From NCBI GenBank assembly GCA_019310745.1, contig JAFDDS010000038.1:1-6687 (forward strand): a DNA stretch of 6,687 nucleotides, in the 5' to 3' direction. Within the stretch, counting starts at the first letter, position 1; each line of letters starts with the position of its first letter. Below the pieces are notes generated by a model that had not been told where the DNA came from, did not search any database, and saw only the letters and a program-made list of their open reading frames with translations. Shown piece after piece: positions 1 to 5,527 of this stretch. A program made the translations under genes and the position numbers. The stretch comes from Deltaproteobacteria bacterium. GTDB taxonomy: Bacteria > Desulfobacterota > DSM-4660 > Desulfatiglandales > B25-G16.

Positions 1-473
1 CTTTCATCAAGAAAATCTTGATGAAAACTCCCGTATGAAAAGGGGCCACAGTCGGCAGCCACTACTAATTCTTCACCTCTAAAATAGGGGGCATCAGCGT
101 TGACTAATCTTAGTTTCACTGGCCAGTGGGAAAGGAGAGAAGGAGCCTTTATAGCTTTCTTGTCCCCCTGTGCCGCCCAGCTTTGCTCTGTTGTAGAAGG
201 GCAACCGCATGGCAAGGAATTAACCAGTTCTCTTTTACCCGTGAGATTTACTTTCACCTCTTCCTCGTTAAAGGCCTCTGCATCTCTCTTTTCCAGGGTG
301 ATTGCCCCTTGAGGGCATTCATTAAGACAGGCCCCAAGGCCATCGCAGTAACTCTCCTTGACCAGTCGTGCCTTGCCATCAATAATCTGCAACGCACCTT
401 CGGCGCAAGCAGGGATACAGACTCCACAGCCGTCACATTTTTCCTCATCAATTGTAATAATCTCTCTTTTCAT
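1..473 (-). CDS. Ferredoxin-like protein with two 4Fe-4S motifs, 3' end cut by window edge
   Basis: The reading frame begins with ATG at 473 (MKREIITIDEEKC...) and stays open for 157 codons to the window edge, so the C-terminus is missing. The first cluster motif is complete: C13, C16, C19 and C23 in CDGCGVCIPAC. The second is C43, C49 and C53 in CDGLGACLNECP, where Leu46 occupies the place of the second cysteine. That site may therefore bind a 3Fe-4S or non-standard cluster. Beyond the clusters are a Cys-Gly-Cys (89-91), a SHWPVKL stretch near 115-121, and AADCGPFSY around 139-147, which I associate with a family of ferredoxin-like proteins common in anaerobes. It is the last visible gene of the perR-nfu operon, 17 nt after the nfu stop, with an AAAGG ribosome site. 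It lies close to hcp, and ferredoxins are known electron donors to Hcp in anaerobes, so that role is a reasonable inference. It could equally serve another reductase. Confidence 0.87.
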   Translation of the reverse strand, partial: MKREIITIDEEKCDGCGVCIPACAEGALQIIDGKARLVKESYCDGLGACLNECPQGAITLEKRDAEAFNEEEVKVNLTGKRELVNSLPCGCPSTTEQSWAAQGDKKAIKAPSLLSHWPVKLRLVNADAPYFRGEELVVAADCGPFSYGSFHQDFLDE

Positions 474-490
474 TATCTACCTTTTCTTTT

Positions 491-724
491 TTACACGCCA
501 ACAACCTCTTTTACCTCTGGCACCTCCTGTTTTAATGCTTTCTCTATACCCATCTTCAGGGTCATCTGACTCATTGCGCATCCTGCACAGGCACCCGTCA
601 ATTTTACCTTCACCACCCCATCAGGGCTGACCTCTACTAACTCTACACCTCCACCATCTGCTTGAAGCGATGGTCTTATTCTTTCTAAGGTAGTTTTTAC
701 CTTTTCTTTCATTGTTTCTTCCAT
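491..724 (-). CDS. NifU C-terminal-domain (Nfu-type) Fe-S cluster carrier
   Basis: This is a 77-residue protein consisting of a single NifU C-terminal domain. Such proteins bind a 4Fe-4S cluster at a dimer interface through a CxxC motif and deliver it to apoproteins in the cytoplasm. The family signature is clear: RPSLQADGGGVELVEV (residues 17-32), then LTGACAGCAMSQMTL with C46 and C49, then a helix and a VPEVKEVV end. The ATG at 724 is chosen because AAGGAG lies 8 nt upstream. The frame extends to a TTG at 742, but that extension consists of the ribosome site itself. The gene lies 40 nt downstream of perR and 17 nt upstream of the ferredoxin-like gene, on the same strand. This suggests that cluster supply to the neighbouring ferredoxin, and to Fe-S proteins in general, is co-expressed with the peroxide sensor. 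Stand-alone Nfu domains of this length are normal in many bacteria, so it is not a fragment. Confidence 0.92.
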   Translation of the reverse strand: MEETMKEKVKTTLERIRPSLQADGGGVELVEVSPDGVVKVKLTGACAGCAMSQMTLKMGIEKALKQEVPEVKEVVGV

Positions 725-764
725 CTTCTTGTCTCCTTTCAATAATTTGAATAAATGTAAAACA

Positions 765-1205
765 TTAATTACCCTTTTTCTCTCTGTCCTTTTTCAAACA
801 CTCCGAGCATATTCCATAAAGATATGCCTGGATTTCCTCAACCTTACATCCGTGTATATTTTCCTTTGCAATTATTGGACAATTGCTGGGGTGATCAAAT
901 TCAATATCCAGTATCTTTCCACACTTACGGCAGAGCAGGTGATGATGAAGACCCGGATTCGGATCAAAACATACCTTCCCTCTTTTCCGTATAGATAGTT
1001 CCTGTACCTCTCCAAGTTCTTTCAAAAGCTCAAGAGTAGAATATACTGTTGCCAATGACATTGTTGGATATCTCCTCTGAATGTTTCTGTGAATCTCATC
1101 AACTGTTGGATGGTCCATATTTCTATTCATAAATTCTGCTACAGCCATTCTTTGAGGAGTCAATGTCACTCCATTCTCTTTTAACCTTTCAATTATATCT
1201 TTCAT
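765..1205 (-). CDS. perR: PerR-type Fur-family peroxide-responsive repressor
   Basis: This 146-residue protein is full length for the Fur family. The N-terminal winged-helix domain contains LTPQRMAVAEFM (15-26), HPTVDEIH (32-39) and the recognition region MSLATVYSTLELL (49-61). The C-terminal domain has HHHLLCRKCGKILDIE and ends in YGICSECL. The structural zinc site is C92/C95 with C133/C136. By alignment to Bacillus subtilis PerR (H37, D85, H91, H93, D104), the regulatory-metal ligands are H32, D81, H87, H89 and D100. All five are kept, and the presence of Asp at position 100 favours PerR over Fur or Zur. Such proteins repress peroxide-defence genes until Fe-catalysed oxidation of the ligand histidines. 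The start ATG has AGGAG 5 nt upstream. It is the first gene of a three-gene minus-strand operon with the Nfu protein and the ferredoxin, behind a promoter overlapped by a Per-box-like sequence, so autoregulation is likely. The in vivo metal and inducer are not shown by the sequence. Confidence 0.92.
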   Translation of the reverse strand: MKDIIERLKENGVTLTPQRMAVAEFMNRNMDHPTVDEIHRNIQRRYPTMSLATVYSTLELLKELGEVQELSIRKRGKVCFDPNPGLHHHLLCRKCGKILDIEFDHPSNCPIIAKENIHGCKVEEIQAYLYGICSECLKKDREKKGN

Positions 1206-1256
1206 ACCTGCTCCTATACCAAGATAAGTTGGAATTAATTTTTGTCAAGAAATGGT

Positions 1257-1293
1257 TTAATAATATTATAAGTCTATTTTAATTATATTTCTA
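1257..1293 (-). promoter_or_regulatory. Possible second perR promoter with a weaker Per-box-like sequence
   Basis: On the minus strand, TAGAAA (1293-1288, four of six consensus bases) is followed after 17 bp by TATAAT (1270-1265). The surrounding TTATAATATTATTAA (1271-1257) matches the Per box at 11 of 14 positions. It could be a second start site or an auxiliary operator. The local AT content makes chance matches likely, so this is tentative. Confidence 0.3.
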
Positions 1294-1296
1294 TAT

Positions 1297-1311
1297 TTGG
1301 AATGATTATAA
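1297..1311 (-). promoter_or_regulatory. Per-box-like operator over the perR -10
   Basis: Minus-strand TTATAATCATTCCAA matches the Bacillus Per box TTATAATNATTATAA at 12 of 14 defined positions. Its first half contains the -10 hexamer. PerR bound here would block RNA polymerase, implying autorepression of the perR-nfu-ferredoxin operon. The region is AT-rich and the Per box itself contains TATAAT, so part of the match comes free with the promoter. Confidence 0.55.
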
Positions 1312-1332
1312 ATTAAGGGTAATTTTTGTCAA
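1305..1332 (-). promoter_or_regulatory. Consensus sigma-70 promoter of the perR operon
   Basis: Read on the minus strand, TTGACA (1332-1327) is followed after 16 bp by TATAAT (1310-1305). Both hexamers match the housekeeping consensus at all six positions. Transcription would begin near 1298, giving a leader of about 90 nt before the perR start. Promoters this close to consensus usually need a repressor, which fits the operator-like sequence lying over the -10. Confidence 0.8.
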
Positions 1333-1386
1333 GAGAAAAATGGAGTATTTTGAGTAGACAAATTTTATCGAAAAAAAAATTTTAAT

Positions 1387-1404
1387 CCTTGATTTAAGTC
1401 AAGG
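1387..1404 (+). promoter_or_regulatory. Fnr/HcpR-type operator upstream of hcp
   Basis: CCTTGATTTAAGTCAAGG is an 18-bp palindrome, symmetric at 16 positions (arms CCTTGA/TCAAGG). TTGA-N6-TCAA is the half-site arrangement recognised by Fnr-like proteins with an E-x-x-S-R recognition helix, and such a regulator is encoded at 5528-6214. Its centre (1395.5) lies 32 bp from the centre of the -10, the geometry of class II activation. An A9T4 tract (1371-1383) just upstream could act as an UP-type element. Confidence 0.75.
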
Positions 1405-1424
1405 CAGGGGGCATGTTTATGAGT

Positions 1425-1430
1425 TAAGAT
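1425..1430 (+). promoter_or_regulatory. -10 hexamer of the activator-dependent hcp promoter
   Basis: TAAGAT (four of six consensus bases) sits where a class II Fnr-family activator bound at 1387-1404 would place RNA polymerase, predicting a start near 1437 with the operator at -41.5. There is no separate -35 hexamer, as expected if the activator replaces it. The leader would be about 60 nt and ends in a strong AAAGGAGG ribosome site 6 nt before the hcp ATG. Confidence 0.6.
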
Positions 1431-1497
1431 ATACCAAAATTGAGATAAGAGTTTTATTTGGCAAAAGATTTATTAATCATTACAAAGGAGGAAGATT

Positions 1498-3162
1498 ATG
1501 TTTTGTTTTCAATGTCAAGAAACAGCCAAAAATACAGGTTGTACGGTAAAAGGAGTTTGCGGAAAACCAGAGGATACTGCAAACCTTCAGGACTTGTTGA
1601 TCTATGTTCTGAGGGGGGTTTCAGTCTATGGTGAAAAGGCAAAAGATCTCGGTACCTTCGATAAGGTAACTGGATTATTTATTGCACAGGCTCTTTTTGC
1701 AACGATCACAAATGCCAATTGGGATAATCAAAGATTTATCTGGCTTATCAAAGAAGGTTTAAGGATTCGTGAAGAGCTCAAAACGGAATTTGAAACTATG
1801 TACAAAGAAAAAAACGGAAGAAAATTTTCTGAGGAGCTGCACGATTCAGCAGTCTGGTACTCCACTGATGAAGCAGAATTTCATGAAAAGGCAAAAGAGA
1901 TCGGCGTGCTTGCCACAGAAAATGAAGATGCTCGCTCACTCAGAGAACTGCTGATAATAGGCTTGAAAGGTATTGCCGCCTATGCAGATCATGCGGCAAT
2001 TTTAGGTCATGAGCAGAATGATATTTATGCGTTTATAATGGAGGCACTGGCTTCTACAACAAAAAACTTATCTATAGACGAGATGGTGGGACTTGTGATG
2101 AAGGCAGGCGAGGTTGCAGTCAATACCATGGCTCTTCTTGATAAGGCAAATACATCTGCCTATGGGAATCCTGAAATATCAGAGGTGAATATTGGTGTTC
2201 GAAATAACCCGGGGATTCTTATAAGTGGTCATGATCTGAAGGATATGGAAGAACTTCTTAAGCAAACAGAAGGCACTGGAGTGGATATTTACACTCATGG
2301 TGAGATGCTCCCGGCAAATTATTACCCGGCTTTCAAGAAATATGATCATTTTGTTGGAAATTACGGCAGTTCCTGGTGGCATCAGAACAAGGAATTCGAA
2401 TCTTTTAATGGCCCTATTTTGATGACCACGAACTGTATTATCCCCATCAAGAAAGACAATACCTACCAAAATAAAATCTTCACAACCGGAATGACTGGAT
2501 ATCCAGGTGTAACACATATCCCGGACAGAAAAGAAGGTGGCACAAAAGATTTTTCAGAGATTATCGAACTGGCAAAAAAGTGTGACCCACCCGTTGAAAT
2601 TGAAACCGGTAAAATTGTTGGAGGATTTGCCCACAATCAGGTTCTGGCACTGGCAGATAAGGTTGTGGATGCAGTGAAAAGTGGCGCAATCAAACGTTTT
2701 GTTGTGATGGCTGGCTGTGATGGTCGTCAAAAGACTCGAAGTTACTATACTGAAGTTGCTGAGCAACTCCCAGGTGATACGGTTATTTTGACTGCCGGTT
2801 GTGCAAAATACCGCTACAACAAGCTTGATCTCGGCGATATTAGTGGAATTCCCAGAATACTTGATGCAGGCCAGTGCAATGATTCATATTCTCTTGCAGT
2901 TATTGCCCTAAAATTGAAAGAAGTTTTTGGACTCGAAGATATTAACGACCTTCCCATTTCATATGACATTGCATGGTATGAACAAAAGGCCGTTGCAGTA
3001 CTTCTTGCTCTTCTGTTTCTTGGAGTTAAAGGAATTCGCCTGGGGCCAACACTTCCAGCCTTTGTGTCTCCAAATGTCCTTAAGGTTCTGGTTGAAAAAT
3101 TTGATATCAAACCAATTGGTGAGGTTAAGGACGATATAGATGCTATGATGGCTGGAAGATAA
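1498..3162 (+). CDS. hcp: Hybrid-cluster protein (hydroxylamine/NO reductase, prismane protein)
   Basis: This 554-residue protein is full length. Hcp reduces hydroxylamine to ammonia in vitro and is a high-affinity NO reductase in Escherichia coli, so its main cellular role is protection from nitrosative stress. The N-terminal cluster motif is C3-X2-C6-X8-C15-X5-C21, the class found in strict anaerobes. All eight ligands of the hybrid Fe-S-O cluster are visible: H245 (GHDLKD), E269 (THGEML), C313 (TTNCIIP), C407 (AGCDGR, the persulfide position), C435 ([10 protein letters not shown]), C460 (GQCNDSYS), E495 and K497 (WYEQK). Each is one residue beyond its Desulfovibrio vulgaris counterpart. 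AAAGGAGG precedes the ATG by 6 nt. No hcr-type NADH oxidoreductase lies beside it, as is usual for this class, where a ferredoxin is the expected donor. The divergent operon encodes one. The upstream palindrome and the HcpR-like gene indicate induction by NO or nitrite. Confidence 0.98.
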   Translation: MFCFQCQETAKNTGCTVKGVCGKPEDTANLQDLLIYVLRGVSVYGEKAKDLGTFDKVTGLFIAQALFATITNANWDNQRFIWLIKEGLRIREELKTEFETMYKEKNGRKFSEELHDSAVWYSTDEAEFHEKAKEIGVLATENEDARSLRELLIIGLKGIAAYADHAAILGHEQNDIYAFIMEALASTTKNLSIDEMVGLVMKAGEVAVNTMALLDKANTSAYGNPEISEVNIGVRNNPGILISGHDLKDMEELLKQTEGTGVDIYTHGEMLPANYYPAFKKYDHFVGNYGSSWWHQNKEFESFNGPILMTTNCIIPIKKDNTYQNKIFTTGMTGYPGVTHIPDRKEGGTKDFSEIIELAKKCDPPVEIETGKIVGGFAHNQVLALADKVVDAVKSGAIKRFVVMAGCDGRQKTRSYYTEVAEQLPGDTVILTAGCAKYRYNKLDLGDISGIPRILDAGQCNDSYSLAVIALKLKEVFGLEDINDLPISYDIAWYEQKAVAVLLALLFLGVKGIRLGPTLPAFVSPNVLKVLVEKFDIKPIGEVKDDIDAMMAGR

Positions 3163-3168
3163 TTTCAA

Positions 3169-3184
3169 GCATGTCTTGACATGC
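3169..3184 (+). repeat. Short palindrome just after the hcp stop
   Basis: GCATGTCTTGACATGC is a perfect 16-bp inverted repeat that can form a 6-bp stem with a CTTG loop, beginning 6 nt after the hcp stop codon. No T-run follows directly, so it is not a standard terminator. Together with the GC-rich hairpin that follows, it may stabilise the hcp mRNA end. Confidence 0.45.
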
Positions 3185-3186
3185 CC

Positions 3187-3225
3187 GCCCTCCCCGTCCC
3201 GAGACCGGGACGGGATCGGGAGGCG
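3187..3225. repeat. GC-rich hairpin / REP-like element in the convergent spacer
   Basis: The core is CCCGTCCCG, loop AGAC, CGGGACGGG (3193-3214), a perfect 9-bp stem. The flanks CGCC(C)TCCC and GGGAGGCG (to 3225) can extend it around a small bulge. The block is almost pure G+C inside AT-rich DNA, so it looks inserted or repetitive. The nearest T-rich stretch (TTTCGTTTTT, about 3238-3247) is too far for a classic intrinsic terminator, but the structure probably affects transcript ends of the two convergent genes. Confidence 0.6.
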
Positions 3226-3320
3226 CGATGTAAGAACTTTCGTTTTTAAGTATTGTTATTAACTACTAAATAACAGCTTCAGTCAACGAACTCCTATAAT
3301 CAGGTCTAGGCCAGGGATAG

Positions 3321-3369
3321 ACAGGATGATTAGGATATTAAGAAATCATTTCGAACCTGTTTATCCTGT
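3321..3369. repeat. Inverted repeat of the ACAGGAT type
   Basis: ACAGGATGATTAGG (3321-3334) and CCTGTTTATCCTGT (3356-3369) are inverted copies, 11 of 14 positions pairing, separated by 21 bp. Sequences of this kind recur between genes in many environmental anaerobe genomes. Nothing coding is visible in the spacer 3163-3449. Further on, ATTGATT and AATCAAT (3392-3410) form a weak 7-bp stem near the 3' end of the minus-strand gene. Confidence 0.5.
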
Positions 3370-3449
3370 TAAGAAGTTCTACTGGGGACAGATTGATTGA
3401 AGAAATCAATAGGTGGGTTGTGTATCCTTAAGACTGGTATTTTCAAATG

Positions 3450-4472
3450 CTATAGGTGATGTTTTTCACGAAGCCTCTCAGAAAGCCTCCTGATTATTTT
3501 GAAGGCCTTTTCCACTGTTTTTTCGCCATCAGGATTTACCAGACAACACGTGGCAGGTGAAAGCATACTTTGAGATAAAAGAAGTTCCAAGTCAATTCCC
3601 TTCTTCTGCAAAGAAAGCCACATTTCCTCAAGCCGTTTTTCCAGGGAGACCATGTCTTCCTTCTCAAAATGCTCGAAGTTGGTAGGCACGATACCCCATA
3701 CAAGAATCCCTCCCCGCTCTAAAAACCTTCGAATGGACGATCCATATAATGGGAACACCTCTCCATTGGTATAGACATCAATCGATAAGATATCCAAATC
3801 CTGCCCAAGAAGAAAATCCCAATCCGGATTGCCGCACAGGTGCACCCCGCGCGGTCTGTCAATCATGGAGAAAAAGGTCTCCATATCACACCGAGCCGCT
3901 TGATCTCCATAGCCTGCCATGGCGCTGAACAAGAATTGAAGACCCGGTTCATCCACAAACATGAAGGCATTATTATTAAGCTTCTTGAGTTGACTGAGTT
4001 GAACATTTACCCTTTTGGCCAGAAACTCCAACAGAAATGACCGGACCGTATCGTCAAAAATTATCGGCCGGTCATCCTGGTCCACTACCCTGAATCCGAA
4101 ACTTATGGGTCCTTCTAATTGTCCACGAATGGCTGGACGATTCGATAAATCAAGCTCTAAAAATTTTCTGTACACAATGGAATAGGTGTCACTGATATCA
4201 AAATATTCCGGCTCATCAAAATGCTCCATAGTTTCTTCCACTTCACGTATAAATTTTTCCATGGAAAAGCGAAGGGTGCGTTTTTCAAGATCGAGCAGGA
4301 TACCTGGAAAATGCTCAGATACCTGTACATACATATCTTCATAGTAACTAAAGAGTGGGAGTTGTGGCCAGAATGGTACATCTACAGACAGGGCTACCTC
4401 AAGGGCCCGATCTACATCCCTATGCGGCATGATTCCCATAGCTGTTGTGAGAAGATTTCCAGGAATTGTCAT
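3450..4472 (-). CDS. MetE/URO-D superfamily protein (probable zinc-dependent methyltransferase-like)
   Basis: This 340-residue protein resembles the C-terminal catalytic half of cobalamin-independent methionine synthase and the URO-D/MtaA barrel proteins. Visible features are RGQLEGPISF (116-125), FVDEPGLQF (172-180), VHLCGNPDW (210-218), LDILSIDVY (226-234), WGIVPTNFE (259-267) and SPATCCLVNPDGEKTVEKAF (305-324). H211 and C213 match the His-x-Cys zinc ligands of MetE, and C309 or C310 the late cysteine. The position equivalent to the MetE glutamate ligand appears to be D232. A thiol-to-methyl transfer reaction is plausible, but the substrate cannot be read from sequence. Calling it methionine synthase would be too strong, because the folate-binding N-terminal half is absent; short core-MetE proteins and corrinoid-linked methyltransferases have this size. 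The start ATG has AGGGG 5 nt upstream. It lies 82 nt downstream of the DUF2249 gene on the same strand and probably shares its HcpR-type promoter. Confidence 0.75.
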   Translation of the reverse strand: MTIPGNLLTTAMGIMPHRDVDRALEVALSVDVPFWPQLPLFSYYEDMYVQVSEHFPGILLDLEKRTLRFSMEKFIREVEETMEHFDEPEYFDISDTYSIVYRKFLELDLSNRPAIRGQLEGPISFGFRVVDQDDRPIIFDDTVRSFLLEFLAKRVNVQLSQLKKLNNNAFMFVDEPGLQFLFSAMAGYGDQAARCDMETFFSMIDRPRGVHLCGNPDWDFLLGQDLDILSIDVYTNGEVFPLYGSSIRRFLERGGILVWGIVPTNFEHFEKEDMVSLEKRLEEMWLSLQKKGIDLELLLSQSMLSPATCCLVNPDGEKTVEKAFKIIRRLSERLREKHHL

Positions 4473-4554
4473 ATGTTCCCCTTTTTAAAAAATCTATGAC
4501 AAGAATAGGTATCTATTCAGTATCCTGTAAAAATAAGACGGTACCCCGTGTTTT
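4473..4554 (-). other. Spacer with two short hairpins between the DUF2249 and MetE-like genes
   Basis: On the minus strand, ACGG-GGTA-CCGT (4549-4538) is followed by a T-rich stretch, and GAATAG-ATAC-CTATTC (4518-4503) forms a 6-bp stem. Both are weak as terminators. They could attenuate or process the transcript, but read-through into the MetE-like gene seems likely because no separate promoter is evident. Confidence 0.3.
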
Positions 4555-5265
4555 TTACTTCTTGCCTTTATAGACTGTGCCTACAGCAGGATTCTTTTCT
4601 CCAAATTTTGCAATCAGTTCCTTTACTATTTCTGATCGCGATTTTCCCTTTTTCTCCATATTTTTTATCAGCATATAGGCGCCAAATAGTGGGGAAGGCC
4701 CAATCTCTGAGGCAAAGGTTCCGACCCCCTGGTTCCAGACAAACATGGAAAAGAGTTCATCCAACTCTTCTACAGTAACCCCAGCGGCATACCCTTTTAC
4801 CAGTTCTCTCGTTGCCTGGCGGTATCGGCCTCCACCAACACCATTTGCCAAGGATAGGAGGTATCTGGTCTTCTGATCAATTGCCGGATTTTCCTTTTCC
4901 CATATCAATTTCCAGAAGGGGACAACAATATTTACCAGCTCATTGTCAATCTCTTTAAAATTCAAGATAGCAGTTGGCTTCAAAGGGATATCCATTCCTC
5001 CTGGCAAGGTTGCCTTCTTTTCTTCAGTTCTATAAAAATACACCCTGTATTCGTCATTGGATACCTTATCCGTCAAGTACTCAAATCCCAGGTCAGAAAG
5101 GGCACTATAGAGCGGTATAGGCTCAAAGCTCTGGATTACGCATAATCCCTCTCCCACTTCGATCCTTTTTGCCTTCGTCAGGATCATGGGCAGAAAATTA
5201 CCCTTCAGCTCCCTGACGTCCACTGCCTCAAATGATTCTTTTTTTTCTTGCCATTCTTTTTTCAT
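4555..5265 (-). CDS. DUF2249-like plus CMD/AhpD-like two-domain protein without redox cysteines
   Basis: This 236-residue protein has two parts. Residues 14-80 (AVDVRELKGN..., GLCVIQSFEPIPLYSALSDLGFEY, YRVYFYRT) resemble DUF2249, a small domain often found with nitrogen-oxide stress genes. Residues 112-200 (VPFWKLIW, DQKTRYLLSLANGVGGGRYRQ, KGYAAGVTVEELDELFSMFVWNQGVGTFASEIG) have the helical pattern of carboxymuconolactone decarboxylase/AhpD proteins. The AhpD catalytic CxxC is absent: the protein has a single cysteine, C42, in the first domain. Peroxidase-type thiol chemistry is therefore unlikely, and a binding or scaffold role is possible. The ATG at 5265 follows TAAGGAG. The promoter upstream carries the same operator as hcp, so expression with hcp under the Crp/Fnr regulator is predicted. 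I know of no established function for this combination. Confidence 0.75.
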   Translation of the reverse strand: MKKEWQEKKESFEAVDVRELKGNFLPMILTKAKRIEVGEGLCVIQSFEPIPLYSALSDLGFEYLTDKVSNDEYRVYFYRTEEKKATLPGGMDIPLKPTAILNFKEIDNELVNIVVPFWKLIWEKENPAIDQKTRYLLSLANGVGGGRYRQATRELVKGYAAGVTVEELDELFSMFVWNQGVGTFASEIGPSPLFGAYMLIKNMEKKGKSRSEIVKELIAKFGEKNPAVGTVYKGKK

Positions 5266-5292
5266 GATTTACTCTCCTTATCTTTTTGCTTC

Positions 5293-5298
5293 AAGATA
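5293..5298 (-). promoter_or_regulatory. -10 hexamer of the DUF2249-gene promoter
   Basis: Minus-strand TATCTT (four of six consensus bases) is centred 32 bp from the operator centre, the same distance as at hcp. Transcription would start near 5286, about 20 nt before the ATG. Between operator and -10 is a small inverted repeat, AGTCT-ATAAAA-AGACT (5301-5316), which may be a second binding site or chance. Confidence 0.55.
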
Positions 5299-5318
5299 GC
5301 AGTCTATAAAAAGACTTA

Positions 5319-5334
5319 CCTTGATTTAAGTCAA
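5319..5334 (-). promoter_or_regulatory. Fnr/HcpR-type operator, second copy
   Basis: Plus-strand CCTTGATTTAAGTCAA is identical over 16 bases to the palindrome upstream of hcp. Read along the transcript it is TTGACTTAAATCAAGG, so both sites fit TTGAYTTAARTCAA. Its centre (5327.5) would be at -41.5 from the predicted start. The remainder of the spacer (5335-5527) is AT-rich and shows no gene or clear terminator. Confidence 0.72.
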
Positions 5335-5527
5335 TTGATAAAAAATTATTAGCTTCTCAATAAACAGGCAAAAAGATTATGAGATCCTTGATAACAATAA
5401 CGGAAAAAATAAAGAATCCAGGCCCAGAGGACGTGGTTTTTCAAGACTCAATAAATCTTACTTATACGAGGAAAAGTTATGGTTTGGTTGAAATCTTTAG
5501 GAAATGAATAGAGAAACGAAGTTGCTG

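Larger units (their letters stand above)
1236..1334. repeat. 15-bp direct repeat TAATTTTTGTCAAGA, two copies
   Basis: TAATTTTTGTCAAGA occurs at 1236-1250 and again at 1320-1334, identical and 84 bp apart. Each contains TTGACA on the minus strand. The right copy supplies the -35 of the perR promoter. The left copy has only a poor -10 (TATCTT after 16 bp), which would start transcription almost on the ribosome site. It may be a duplicated promoter fragment or a binding site. Confidence 0.5.

Noticed and set aside
100..630. Plus-strand open frames across the left edge
   Set aside because: They are antisense to the ferredoxin-like and Nfu genes, whose Cys motifs and ribosome sites are clear on the other strand.
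725..742. TTG start at 742 for the Nfu protein, adding six residues
   Set aside because: The added stretch contains the AAAGGAG ribosome site itself, which is ideally spaced for the ATG at 724.
2179..3110. Open frames on the minus strand inside hcp
   Set aside because: They run antisense to an unmistakable full-length hcp and give no recognisable protein.
3394..3409. TTGATT-GAAGA-AATCAA as a third HcpR-type operator
   Set aside because: TTGA and TCAA are separated by 9 bp instead of 6, and the site lies downstream of two convergent genes, not at a promoter.
3163..3449. Intrinsic terminator directly after hcp
   Set aside because: The hairpins present are not followed directly by a T-run, so they are recorded only as structures.
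3450..4472. Uroporphyrinogen decarboxylase of haem synthesis
   Set aside because: The His-x-Cys and late Cys residues fit the zinc-dependent MetE/MtaA branch, and no haem-synthesis genes are nearby.
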